Positions 43,167 to 51,784 of a stretch of 64,000 bases of DNA are shown here, one piece after another. The DNA comes from Paenalcaligenes hominis_A (GTDB taxonomy: Bacteria; Pseudomonadota; Gammaproteobacteria; Burkholderiales; Burkholderiaceae_B). The notes below the pieces were generated by a model. That model was not told where the DNA came from. It did not search any database and saw only the letters and a program-made list of their open reading frames with translations. The stretch covers positions 124,001-188,000 of the forward strand of contig NZ_JBGJKZ010000005.1 in NCBI RefSeq assembly GCF_041359055.1, in the 5' to 3' direction. The position numbers and the translations under genes are program-made. Numbering within the stretch: position 1 is the first letter of the stretch; every line of letters starts with the position of its first letter.

Positions 43167-44804
43167 ATGACTAAAGTCACTGTAGGAGAAGCAATCGTGC
43201 GTGTGCTCGAAGCACACCAGGTAAAAAATATGCATGGCGTGATTTCCATTCATAACTTACCAGTTGCCGATGCAGTAGGACGACGTGAAAAAATGCATTT
43301 TGTGTGTGCCCGTGGTGAAGCGGGAGCAGTGTCAATGGCCGATGCAGAAGCACGTTTTACAGGTTTGGGGGTGGCTTTAACCAGTACCGGCGCAGGCGCT
43401 GGCAATGCGGTGGGTTCGTTAATTGAAGCCTTTAATGCCAGTAGCCCCGTTTTGCATTTAACCGGTCAGGTAGAACGAGAGTATTTAGATCGCGATGTGA
43501 GCTTCATTCATGAAGCCAAGGACCAGTTAAATTTTTTACGCGCTGCGAGTAAAGCGGCATTTCGTATTATGAGTCCTGAGCATGCCGTGGGTGTAATACG
43601 CGAAGCTATTCGGGTCGCTACTACGGTACCCATGGGGCCTGTCAGTGTAGAGATCCCCATCGATGTGCAGGCCGCTGAAATAGAGTTGCCCAGCGATTTA
43701 AGCCCAGTGGCTCCCTTAGCATTGCCTCAGCCTTCTACTGCAGAGATCACAACCTTAGTGGATGCGCTAAAAACCGCCAAACGACCTATATTCTGGGTGG
43801 GTGGGGGCGCTTTGGGCGCAGGTGACCAAGTGAAAGCCTTTGCTGATTTGGGTATTCCTGTGGTGTCTTCAACACATGGCCGAGGCATCTTGGACGATGC
43901 CCACCCACGCAGCTTGGGGGCATTCCATAACTCAGAGCAGGTAGAGCAACTACTGGCCGAGGCCGATCTTTTGGTTATCGTAGGCTCTAGATTACGCAGT
44001 AATGAAACCAAAACCTACAGTATCGAATTGGCTCCGCATCGAATCCAAATAGATGCTACCCCGATGGCGCAGCAGCGTAATTACCCAGTAAGCCATTTTA
44101 TTTGCGCTGACAGCCAATACTTATTGCAGCAAGCCCTAACACAGCTAGAGGGGCACACATGGGTAGACGCGCAGTACGATCAACAGATTAGCGCGGCAAA
44201 GCAAGACGCAGTTCGTGCGTTAAGCGAGCAAATAGGCGTCTACGCAGATATATGCTTTGCTTTACGAGAGGCGTTGCCTTCGGACAGTATTTTAGTACGC
44301 GACATCACCATGTCTGGCAGCACTTGGGGCAGCCGACTTTTCCCTGTAAACAAGCCTTTACAAAACATTCACTCTTTAGCCGGTGCTATTGGCTTGGGGT
44401 TAGCCCATGGTATAGGCACAGCCATAGCGAACCCAGATAAAAAAGTCGTTGCTTTAGTGGGTGATGGCGGCTTAATGCTAGGTTTAGGCGAAATAGCCAC
44501 TTTAGTTCAAGAAAAAAGCAATATGATTTTGCTGGTAATGAATGATGGTGGCTATGGGGTTATGCGAGGCATTCAGCGTCGTTATTTTGACGATAGACAA
44601 TACTTCAACGAACTGCATACGCCCAGCTACCAGAAAATAGGGGAAGCAATGCAGTGCCCAAGCTTTACCGTTAGCAGCTTAGAACAATTCAAAACTGTGA
44701 TTGCCGAGGCCGTAGCACTACAAGGCCCAGCCGTAATTGAAGTGGATATGCAAGCTTTAGGCCCTCTGAATTTCTCGGGCCCACCCCAGAAAAAACTGTA
44801 TTAA
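43167..44804 (+). CDS. thiamine diphosphate-dependent decarboxylase/synthase
   Basis: A 545-residue ThDP enzyme in the benzoylformate decarboxylase/acetolactate synthase superfamily. The cofactor-activating Glu is in CARGEAGAVSMAD, and the ThDP/Mg motif runs from GDGGLMLG to NDGGYG near residue 435. Order of domains (Pyr, middle, PP) is standard. The HxH motif of benzoylformate decarboxylase is not evident. It probably decarboxylates a 2-oxo acid, feeding the aldehyde dehydrogenase gene just upstream. Last gene of the operon. Confidence 0.9.
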   Translation: MTKVTVGEAIVRVLEAHQVKNMHGVISIHNLPVADAVGRREKMHFVCARGEAGAVSMADAEARFTGLGVALTSTGAGAGNAVGSLIEAFNASSPVLHLTGQVEREYLDRDVSFIHEAKDQLNFLRAASKAAFRIMSPEHAVGVIREAIRVATTVPMGPVSVEIPIDVQAAEIELPSDLSPVAPLALPQPSTAEITTLVDALKTAKRPIFWVGGGALGAGDQVKAFADLGIPVVSSTHGRGILDDAHPRSLGAFHNSEQVEQLLAEADLLVIVGSRLRSNETKTYSIELAPHRIQIDATPMAQQRNYPVSHFICADSQYLLQQALTQLEGHTWVDAQYDQQISAAKQDAVRALSEQIGVYADICFALREALPSDSILVRDITMSGSTWGSRLFPVNKPLQNIHSLAGAIGLGLAHGIGTAIANPDKKVVALVGDGGLMLGLGEIATLVQEKSNMILLVMNDGGYGVMRGIQRRYFDDRQYFNELHTPSYQKIGEAMQCPSFTVSSLEQFKTVIAEAVALQGPAVIEVDMQALGPLNFSGPPQKKLY

Positions 44805-44825
44805 CCTTTAGACTCATCATAAATG

Positions 44826-44853
44826 CCCCCTAGGTTGAAGCTAGCCTAGGGGG
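44826..44853 (+). terminator. hairpin between the aromatic operon and the convergent LysR gene
   Basis: CCCCCTAGG (44826-44834) pairs with CCTAGGGGG (44845-44853) across a 10-nt loop; a short TATTTTC follows. It overlaps the end of the LysR gene and probably ends the operon. Confidence 0.6.
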
Positions 44854-45754
44854 TATTTTCTTGAAAGGTTAGGCTTTGCTTGGTTAAATAATCAAACAGT
44901 AGTTTTGCACTGGCACTGAGTTCTTTTTTACTTCGTACCCCAATGACCAGTTGCCGCTGGGCCCAGTTGTCTTTTAATTCAATAAAATGGGTATGTGGTA
45001 TTTGAAAAATTTGCGTGCTTTGTCTAGGCATTACGCCTATTCCCATACCCGCATTTACCAATAACGCCATGGTTTCGTAGCTATCAATTTCGGCACGCAC
45101 CTTTATGTGTTGGTTGACCTCCATTGCCGCTTTGGTAATTTGATAATTAATTTGGGTACCACTGCGCAATACAATCTGCTCATAATTTAAACATTGCTCA
45201 AAATATAACTGCTTGTATTGCGTTAATGGGTGGTTAGCAGGTACTAATAAACCCAAAATATCTTTTCTAAAAAAATAGCTTTCAATTTTCGCATCATGGG
45301 GCAAAGCCGAATAAATACCAATATCTGCTTTGCTTTTTTCAATATCGTAAACAATATTTTGGCTATTTTTTTCCTCTATTTTTAAATGAATAGTTGGGTG
45401 CTTTTTTATAAATTCAGATAATAAATGGGGCAAGTTTTGCGATAAAGCAGAAATGTTCGCCAAAATGTGAACATGGCTTTGGCGCTCTTGAGAAAAATCA
45501 TGCAAATGGTCTTTCAAAGCCTGAGCGTTTTGTAATAGATTGCGGGCGCGATACAACAGCTCAAGCCCTGCCTCTGTGGGGGCTACACCTTTATTGGTAC
45601 GGTGTAATAGCTGAGTGTTTAGTTGGGTTTCAAGCTCGCTGATACGTCTACTGACCGCTGCCGATGCGATATGCTCTTTGTGGGCGGCTTGGCTGATGGT
45701 GCCTTCTTCAAGGACACGAACGAAGAGTTTTAGGCTGAGTAAATCGAGCGGCAT
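44846..45754 (-). CDS. LysR-family regulator bordering the aromatic operon
   Basis: About 302 residues from the ATG at 45754 (MPLDLLSLKLFVRV); the frame stays open to 45811, but the extra N-terminus is not LysR-like. HTH: GTISQAAHKEHIASAAVSRRIS. It converges on the aromatic operon and is divergent from the pentose-lipid operon, so either could be its target. It is the second regulator bordering the catabolic block. Confidence 0.85.
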   Translation of the reverse strand: MPLDLLSLKLFVRVLEEGTISQAAHKEHIASAAVSRRISELETQLNTQLLHRTNKGVAPTEAGLELLYRARNLLQNAQALKDHLHDFSQERQSHVHILANISALSQNLPHLLSEFIKKHPTIHLKIEEKNSQNIVYDIEKSKADIGIYSALPHDAKIESYFFRKDILGLLVPANHPLTQYKQLYFEQCLNYEQIVLRSGTQINYQITKAAMEVNQHIKVRAEIDSYETMALLVNAGMGIGVMPRQSTQIFQIPHTHFIELKDNWAQRQLVIGVRSKKELSASAKLLFDYLTKQSLTFQENTP

Positions 45755-45877
45755 ACCGGTAAGGTTGAATCCGTTTAGGTAAAGATAGGTGTTTGGGTAG
45801 AAAAGCACCACAGGCCAGCGCCCAAGTGTTTAACGTTTATACACTATAAGCTACAGACGAGCATGCATAGCCCTCGA

Positions 45878-45883
45878 TATAAT
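45878..45883 (+). promoter_or_regulatory. -10 box of the four-gene lipid-linked sugar operon
   Basis: Perfect TATAAT at 45878-45883 with no clear -35. An in-frame ATG at 45882 would overlap it, which supports translation from GTG 45972 instead. Confidence 0.4.
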
Positions 45884-45971
45884 GCCTAGGCAAAAATTTT
45901 CTTGCTTAGCCGTGTGCCGAGGCAATGGACCCAGTCTGTTGGCACATATTCGTCATATAACAGGTCAAGTC

Positions 45972-46328
45972 GTGTCTATCTATATTTTATTATTAATTGC
46001 CGTATTGGCGAATGCATTAGCCAGCGTGTTGCTTAAAGCTTTTAACCTTAAAGGGGGCGACGTCGTTGATATTTTAAATCCAATGACAATGGTGTATGTA
46101 GGCAGTGCAGTAACACTGTATTTTGTCGCGTTTTTGGTCTATGCCGCTCTGCTAAAAACTATTCCCCTCAGTAAGGCCTACATCGTGATGACTTCGGGCG
46201 TCCAGCTGGTTTTGGTCATAGTGGGCAGTGTGTTTTTTAAAGAAAAAATAACGTTTAACTTAGTTATAGGGATGAGCTTAATTTTTGCAGGTATGTTTTT
46301 TTTAAGCAGTAAAGGCATTGACGGGTAA
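45972..46328 (+). CDS. small EamA/SMR-like membrane protein, possible lipid-sugar flippase
   Basis: About 118 residues and four predicted helices from GTG 45972. The helices (VLANALASVLLKAFN, PLSKAYIVMTSGVQLVLVIVG) resemble SMR/ArnE-ArnF-type half-EamA proteins, which flip undecaprenyl-phosphate sugars. The stop overlaps the start of the GT-C gene (TAATG), so it is translationally coupled to it. A role in moving a polyprenyl-phosphate pentose across the inner membrane is inferred from the operon. Confidence 0.75.
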   Translation: MSIYILLLIAVLANALASVLLKAFNLKGGDVVDILNPMTMVYVGSAVTLYFVAFLVYAALLKTIPLSKAYIVMTSGVQLVLVIVGSVFFKEKITFNLVIGMSLIFAGMFFLSSKGIDG

Positions 46329-48271
46329 TGCGTATTTTAACTCGCTTCAATGGAAACAACGTGATAGATCGGCTCGGTGTGATTTTTTTAGCACTGCTAC
46401 TGCTTTTCATCGCTTGTTATTATCCCGCCGAACGCACAGGCGATGGAGCGTATTATTACGCCCAGTTAATTGCTTTTTATGAATATGGGCACCCCTATGT
46501 AAGCGATGGCGTCAATGCCCAAGTTTTGCAACGAACAGGTGTTAACGCACAGGAAATCCTCACCTCGGTAGGCAAGGACGGCCATATTTACACCTGGCAT
46601 TTTTGGTTTTACAGTCTGGTTTGTTTACCTGCCTTTTTTGTTTTAAAAAGCTTGGGTTTAGACACACTACAAGCCTTTCAAATAACCAACGCATTACTAT
46701 GTATAGCGGCCCTGTATTGTCTTTTTAGCAGTGCATCACTCTGCCGCGCCAGTAAATGGTTTATTGCTCTGTGTTTTGTGTTTTCTACCGGTGCAATGTA
46801 TTTACTTTGGACGCATCCAGAAATATACAGCAGTGCGTTATTGTTGATTGCATGCTGCCAACTCTTGCGCCGTCAATATGCTTGGACAGCCGTGTGGGTG
46901 GCGTTGGCCTCATACCAAAACCCATCCTTGGCTTTTTTCCTGTTTCCCGTTTACTTTTACCAGTTTTTTATAGCGTACCGCAGCGACTGGCAGCAGGGAT
47001 TATGGCGCGTGGCAAAACGTTTTTCTCCCACGTTTATGGCTTCTTTTTTAGTTTTGTTGCCTTACGTTTGGAGTAAGAGTGTGATGGGAGTATTTAACCC
47101 CATTGCCGATTCAGACTACGTTAATTATTCATATGTGCGTATTTCGCGTTGGCTGTCATTGCTGTTTGATTTAAACCAAGGGGTCCTTGTTGCCTTGCCG
47201 GCAGTGGTGGTGTTGATAGGCGTGCTGTTTTTTTATCGCTTATGGCAGTTCAGAAAATATAAAAAAAACCTCGTCTTTGCCGATATTTTTCTGGTAGCGT
47301 TTGTGTTCATGTCGCTGCCCGTTTTAGCGCAAAATAATTGGAACCCTGGGCAAAGTGCATTTCTTCGGTATGTGTGTTGGTTAAGTATTCCTTTACTGTT
47401 TTGGGTTGCTTTGCACTTAAATTCATTTCGCCATGCCTCGTGGGTGGTTTTGGCCGTAGCCTTAGTGCAACTTCCACTCGCTTTTTATTATGGCACCCAC
47501 CACGCTTTAGCACCTGGTGCTTATTTGCAGTTTAAGCCTTGGGTATCAGTAGTGTGGCGAATCAACCCTCATCGCTACAACCCAGCTCCTATGGTGTTTT
47601 TTAACCGGTTGCACCAAAAAGAGCTACCTATCAGTACGCCAGCCATCTTTACCAATGACGAGCAGACCATTCTTAAAGTCCTCACACAGCAGTCTACTAT
47701 GCAGAAAACGATGGAAGAGGTATGTGGGGTGGGCAGTAAACTGGTTCCCATTGATACGCGTCCAAGCAGCCAAGCTCGACTTTCTAAACCTAAAGAGGGC
47801 TACGCATACCTGACAGGAAGACTCAAGTGCGAGTATATGTACCCACTAGCCCTACCGCTTACGTTGAATTCCCTCGCGCCGTTATATTTAGGGCAGGGTT
47901 GGTCGCACCTTGAAAGTTGGGGGGTATGGTCAGAAGGAAATACTGCTGTGTTGAATCTAAAGACGCTGCATCCCGATAAACCCGTAAAATTACGAATACA
48001 AATTGAAGCCGAGACTTATGTGAACGAAAAACATCCCTTACAACGTGTTGGTTTAACGGTAGCAGGGCAGCCTGCTGCAACGTGGGAAGTCCATTACCCA
48101 GAGTCGAAACTGGTGGAAAGCGTTGTGGTGTCGTTAAATGCTGGGCAGGATATGCCGTTGGTTTTTAGCTTGCCCGATGCGATATCGCCCCACACTGTCG
48201 GGGAGTCTACGGATACCCGCCTGCTTGGCATTGGCTTAAAAGCGTTAAAGATCGAGGTGCTGGATGATTGA
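46328..48271 (+). CDS. GT-C fold membrane glycosyltransferase
   Basis: A 647-residue integral membrane protein with about ten to twelve helices in the first 430 residues and a soluble C-terminal region rich in strands. Loop 1 carries an acidic RTGDGAYYYAQL motif like the catalytic loop of PMT/ArnT-type GT-C enzymes, which use polyprenyl-phosphate sugars in the periplasm. Family-level match only. Overlap with both neighbours in a four-gene operon suggests it transfers the sugar made by the next two proteins. Confidence 0.72.
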   Translation: MRILTRFNGNNVIDRLGVIFLALLLLFIACYYPAERTGDGAYYYAQLIAFYEYGHPYVSDGVNAQVLQRTGVNAQEILTSVGKDGHIYTWHFWFYSLVCLPAFFVLKSLGLDTLQAFQITNALLCIAALYCLFSSASLCRASKWFIALCFVFSTGAMYLLWTHPEIYSSALLLIACCQLLRRQYAWTAVWVALASYQNPSLAFFLFPVYFYQFFIAYRSDWQQGLWRVAKRFSPTFMASFLVLLPYVWSKSVMGVFNPIADSDYVNYSYVRISRWLSLLFDLNQGVLVALPAVVVLIGVLFFYRLWQFRKYKKNLVFADIFLVAFVFMSLPVLAQNNWNPGQSAFLRYVCWLSIPLLFWVALHLNSFRHASWVVLAVALVQLPLAFYYGTHHALAPGAYLQFKPWVSVVWRINPHRYNPAPMVFFNRLHQKELPISTPAIFTNDEQTILKVLTQQSTMQKTMEEVCGVGSKLVPIDTRPSSQARLSKPKEGYAYLTGRLKCEYMYPLALPLTLNSLAPLYLGQGWSHLESWGVWSEGNTAVLNLKTLHPDKPVKLRIQIEAETYVNEKHPLQRVGLTVAGQPAATWEVHYPESKLVESVVVSLNAGQDMPLVFSLPDAISPHTVGESTDTRLLGIGLKALKIEVLDD

Positions 48272-49109
48272 TTTACTCCGTCTTATGCGCCCTAAACAGT
48301 GGGTGAAAAATGTATTTTGTTTAGCACCCTTGATTTTTTCTGGCTTGTTTTTACAGCCCCAAGCCATAAGCCAAGCCGCGTTTGCGTTTTTCTTATTTTG
48401 TGTGGCGTCTTCGGCAACTTACATAGTGAACGACTTGCGCGATAGAGAACAAGATCGTTTACATCCTAAAAAATCCAAAATGCGTCCGCTGGCCTCTGGT
48501 GCCGTCAACGTACCCGAAGCTCTCGTTTTACTAGGTGGGTTGTATAGTATTTTGCTTGTGGGGTTTTGGTTAGAACCTGAAGTACTGAGCGTTATTTTAT
48601 TGTATTTGCTCTTAAATGTGGCCTATAGCTTTGTACTCAAGCACCAACCTGTAGTTGATATATTTACCATTGCATTGGGTTTTGTGATTCGTGTATATGC
48701 TGGGGCTGTGGCCCTTAGTGTGCCGGTTTCCTCGTGGATGTTTATCACCACGTTGTGTTTAGCATTGTATTTAGCTGCAGTTAAACGCAGACAGGAACTT
48801 AGCCAAAGCGGGGCCGGGGGGCGCAAGGTGCTGGAAAAATACTCCATTGGTTTGGTAGATCGCTATGCTGAAATGTCTGCAACTGGAGCATTGGTCTTCT
48901 ACAGTATGTTTGTTTTGTCGGAGCGCCTCGAGCTGGTCATCACTATTCCCATTGTGTTATTTGGTTTATTTCGTTATTGGTATGTGGTCGAAGCCCTAGA
49001 TGGCGGTGAATCGCCAACCGATGCGTTATTTGATGACAAGCAGTTGCTCGTCACCGTTATAGTATGGGTTGCTGTATGTGCATGGGCGTTATGGCCTGAA
49101 CAGGTATAA
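48264..49109 (+). CDS. UbiA-family polyprenyl-phosphate phosphoribosyltransferase-like
   Basis: A 281-residue UbiA-type membrane protein with about nine helices. The catalytic aspartate motif NDLRDREQDRLHPKKSK and the opening LLRLMRPKQWVKNVFCLAPL are very like decaprenyl-phosphate phosphoribosyltransferases (Rv3806c type), not ubiquinone enzymes. Those move phosphoribose from PRPP to a polyprenyl phosphate. It overlaps the GT-C gene by 8 bases, and a phosphatase-like gene follows after 2 bases, matching the mycobacterial pathway order. Confidence 0.85.
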   Translation: MIDLLRLMRPKQWVKNVFCLAPLIFSGLFLQPQAISQAAFAFFLFCVASSATYIVNDLRDREQDRLHPKKSKMRPLASGAVNVPEALVLLGGLYSILLVGFWLEPEVLSVILLYLLLNVAYSFVLKHQPVVDIFTIALGFVIRVYAGAVALSVPVSSWMFITTLCLALYLAAVKRRQELSQSGAGGRKVLEKYSIGLVDRYAEMSATGALVFYSMFVLSERLELVITIPIVLFGLFRYWYVVEALDGGESPTDALFDDKQLLVTVIVWVAVCAWALWPEQV

Positions 49110-49111
49110 AA

Positions 49112-49519
49112 ATGGATTATTCTTATGCATTAACCCCGTTTGTGGCATGGTTTGTGGCGGGTGTTACTAAATTTTTAATTAACAGTCTTAAAGCCAAGCA
49201 ACTGGCTTTTGGCCTTGTGGGCTATGGCGGACTGCCCAGTAACCACAGTGCCATTGTCTCAAGTATGGCGGCGTTGATTGCTTTCAACGAGGGCATAGAC
49301 CATCCCGCCTTTGGTGTGGCTATTACCCTAGCGTTTATTGTGATGTTGGATGCAAACAGTTTACGACGTCAGGTAGGCAAACAAGCCGCCGCTATTAATC
49401 AGCTTCGGGCGCAATCCACTCAGACCGCTCTACGCGAACGCATGGGTCACACAATCATTGAAATTGGCGCTGGGGTGTTGGTTGGCCTATTGGTAGCAGT
49501 GTGTGTTGCCCATTTTTAA
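49112..49519 (+). CDS. DUF212 (divergent PAP2) membrane phosphatase-like protein
   Basis: A 135-residue protein of the DUF212/YuiD group with PAP2-like motifs: GLPSNHSAIVSS near residue 45 and GHTIIEIGAGVLVG near 110. PAP2 proteins remove phosphate from lipid phosphates. In this operon it could dephosphorylate polyprenyl-phosphoryl-5-phosphoribose. It begins 2 bases after the UbiA gene and is the last gene before a terminator. Confidence 0.82.
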   Translation: MDYSYALTPFVAWFVAGVTKFLINSLKAKQLAFGLVGYGGLPSNHSAIVSSMAALIAFNEGIDHPAFGVAITLAFIVMLDANSLRRQVGKQAAAINQLRAQSTQTALRERMGHTIIEIGAGVLVGLLVAVCVAHF

Positions 49520-49541
49520 ACGTCGTAATTAGCACAAAAAA

Positions 49542-49567
49542 GTCACGCCCAAATGCGTGACCTTTTT
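49542..49567 (+). terminator. bidirectional terminator after the lipid-linked sugar operon
   Basis: GTCACGC (49542-49548) pairs with GCGTGAC (49555-49561), with A runs before and TTTTT after. It also serves the convergent maleate isomerase gene. Confidence 0.85.
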
Positions 49568-49587
49568 ATACCGGAGGTGTATCAGAA

Positions 49588-50346
49588 TTAGATGCTGGTT
49601 TTGCCAGACAACAAGAAACCGGCGTCAGGCACACGAGTTTCTAGGCCTAGTGTTTTCAACATTTGGTATACCGTGGCAACTGAGGCGGATAAAACCGGTT
49701 TGCCAATCATGTCTTCAGCACGTTGAATAGCAGGCAAGGAAGGCATTTGCACACACGCTGATAACACCACAGCATCGACGCCCTCGTGATCTAAGCGCTG
49801 TACGTGCTCAAGCAGATTTTCTGGGTTCAGTAGGCCTACCTCTAGGTTGTCAGAAACCTCTAGGCTAATGGAGTCTTTGACTTCGATGCCTTCGGCTTCG
49901 ATGTACTCAACCACGCGTTGAGTTAATGGCTTCATGTAAGGAGTGATAATGGACACTTTTTTAATGCCAAACTCTTTCATGCTGTCTACCAAGGCACCGG
50001 CGGAGCTAAGCACAGGAATATCAACGCCAGTGGTTTTAACCGCAGCCTCTAGACGCTCTTGGGATTGACGGTGATAGCCATTGCCCTGAGCCATAATCGC
50101 TACTAAACACGCATAGGCCATGACATCACAACGAGCATCGGCAAGCTCAACCACACAACGGTCGCTGGCGGCATCCATGGCTTTTAACTCTTCGGGGGTG
50201 ACATTCATCATGCGCATGCGTGAGGAATGAAACGTAAAACGATCAGCAGGATTCGCAGCCATGCGTGCATTTAGCATGGCGGGAATTTCTGTTTCCATGG
50301 TTGTATTAGAGCTAGGAACGATTTGACCAATACGGTAAGTTTTCAT
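49588..50346 (-). CDS. maiA: maleate cis-trans isomerase
   Basis: Converts maleate to fumarate without cofactor; member of the Asp/Glu racemase superfamily. The start MKTYRIGQIVPSSNTT and the two catalytic Cys loops (YACLVAIMAQG and LSACVQMPSL) match the Alcaligenes-type enzyme. ATG 50346 is chosen since GGTGGAG lies just before it; the GTG at 50355 falls inside that site. 252 residues. Maleate is the end product of nicotinate, picolinate and gentisate-like routes, none of which is adjacent. Confidence 0.93.
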   Translation of the reverse strand: MKTYRIGQIVPSSNTTMETEIPAMLNARMAANPADRFTFHSSRMRMMNVTPEELKAMDAASDRCVVELADARCDVMAYACLVAIMAQGNGYHRQSQERLEAAVKTTGVDIPVLSSAGALVDSMKEFGIKKVSIITPYMKPLTQRVVEYIEAEGIEVKDSISLEVSDNLEVGLLNPENLLEHVQRLDHEGVDAVVLSACVQMPSLPAIQRAEDMIGKPVLSASVATVYQMLKTLGLETRVPDAGFLLSGKTSI

Positions 50347-50470
50347 TGTCTCCACCTACAAAAATAAAAGAATAGCTTTAGTTTAATAAATGGATGGCAA
50401 TGCGTAAAATGCTGTTTGATCATGTTGCCATCGTATTTTGCGATGACTGGAGTGTTTAGTTGTATAGAGA

Positions 50471-51613
50471 TTATGGATGCAGCTCAGAGTCATCCTCGGC
50501 CAGTGGTTGGTAAGGGTTGAGAGCGGTTAAGACGTTTTCATACGCGGTCAGCATGCTGTCTAAGGTGAATAGCTCGGCATGACGCAACCGCGCAGCTTGT
50601 TTCAGACCAGCGCGTAATTCGGGCTCGTTAAGCAAACGATGCAGCTGTGCAGCACAACTGGTACTGTCATTGAAATAAAGTGCTGCCTCTGCGCAGACCC
50701 ACCGTGTCGAAGGCGTGTCGAAAGCAATAATAGGTGAACCCGCCGCCAAACTTTCAACTAAACTAAGGCTTGTGCCCCCCAACTGGTGCCCATGCACAAA
50801 AAGTAGACTGTGATAGCGCAAGGCCCGTAATGTGGTTTTGTCGTGAATAGGGCCAATGAATTTGACTTCGTCGCTAGCAGAGACCAAGACGCGCTGATGG
50901 TAAGGGTTGTCATCGTCAAACGCGCCCACCACCACTAACTGATGCCGACGTTGCTCTTGGCTAAACGCTTGAACGATTTCCAACAAACTATTTTCAGGCT
51001 GGGCCAGTGCGTCTATCAATACGTACTTGCCTGACTCCAGTCCAAGCTGACGGAGATCGGTGGTGCTGGCATCGGTAATTGCTAGCGCCCCACTAGGAAT
51101 AAGATAGCTGTTATCTTTTGTGATGTTCAGTTGGAAATAGTTGATGATTTCGGCGTTATCTACAATAAAATAATCTCCGAGCAAACACGCCATTTTTTCA
51201 TTAAAACGTGCCCACATCCGGCTCAAGAAGTGGTTGTGTGGATTAAGCTGGGGCCGACTGCCTAAGTGGAAAATAGCTACTTTGCCGCGCAGGCGTTGGA
51301 AAATACTTAAAAACGCATACTGATCGTCTAGTATCAGGGTCATTGAAGCCTGCTTTCGGGCGTGCAATACCGACTTTAAGTAAAACATGAATTGGCCTAC
51401 AGAGCCTGTTTGTTTTACTGGAATATGAACCCGACGCACGCGGCCCCACATGGTTTCGTAAGGTACGGTTCGACTCCAGTCCTCTTGGCAATAAACCGTT
51501 ACGCGCCACCCTTTTTGTACCAGATGCAAAGCCAGCTCTTCGGCTAGGCTTTCCTTTTCGCCATATTGGGCTGGAACACCGCGGCTTCCTAATATAAGTA
51601 ATCGTTTATGCAT
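50471..51613 (-). CDS. GT4 glycosyltransferase with DUF1972 N-terminus
   Basis: A 380-residue cytoplasmic glycosyltransferase. The N-terminal ILGSRGVPAQYGEKESLAEEL region is the DUF1972-type donor domain found in rhamnosyltransferases. The C-terminal half has the GT4 pattern (VVVGAFDDDNPYHQRV, LFVHGHQLGGTSLSLVESLAAGSPIIAFD span). It flanks two more GT4 genes and a GDP-D-rhamnose pathway, so it is a candidate rhamnosyltransferase for the O-polysaccharide. It is divergent from its neighbour at 51785. Confidence 0.85.
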   Translation of the reverse strand: MHKRLLILGSRGVPAQYGEKESLAEELALHLVQKGWRVTVYCQEDWSRTVPYETMWGRVRRVHIPVKQTGSVGQFMFYLKSVLHARKQASMTLILDDQYAFLSIFQRLRGKVAIFHLGSRPQLNPHNHFLSRMWARFNEKMACLLGDYFIVDNAEIINYFQLNITKDNSYLIPSGALAITDASTTDLRQLGLESGKYVLIDALAQPENSLLEIVQAFSQEQRRHQLVVVGAFDDDNPYHQRVLVSASDEVKFIGPIHDKTTLRALRYHSLLFVHGHQLGGTSLSLVESLAAGSPIIAFDTPSTRWVCAEAALYFNDSTSCAAQLHRLLNEPELRAGLKQAARLRHAELFTLDSMLTAYENVLTALNPYQPLAEDDSELHP

Positions 51614-51784
51614 AGATCAAGAGACAATGTGAAGAAATGGATGCTGAATCTGTTAAGATCAAACCACCTAAAGAACGGTAGCATCAATGCGCAGAGTGAA
51701 TTCGATCAAACAGGGCGCTCTTTTACGGACATCTTTGCGTATTTTAATGATTATTTATATTTTGTTAAAAACAAGTAAAACGGT

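Noticed and set aside
48264..49109. UbiA protein considered as a ubiquinone or heme prenyltransferase
   Set aside because: The RPKQWVKN start and NDLRDREQDRLHP motif are those of the phosphoribosyltransferase subgroup, and the operon has no quinone or heme genes.
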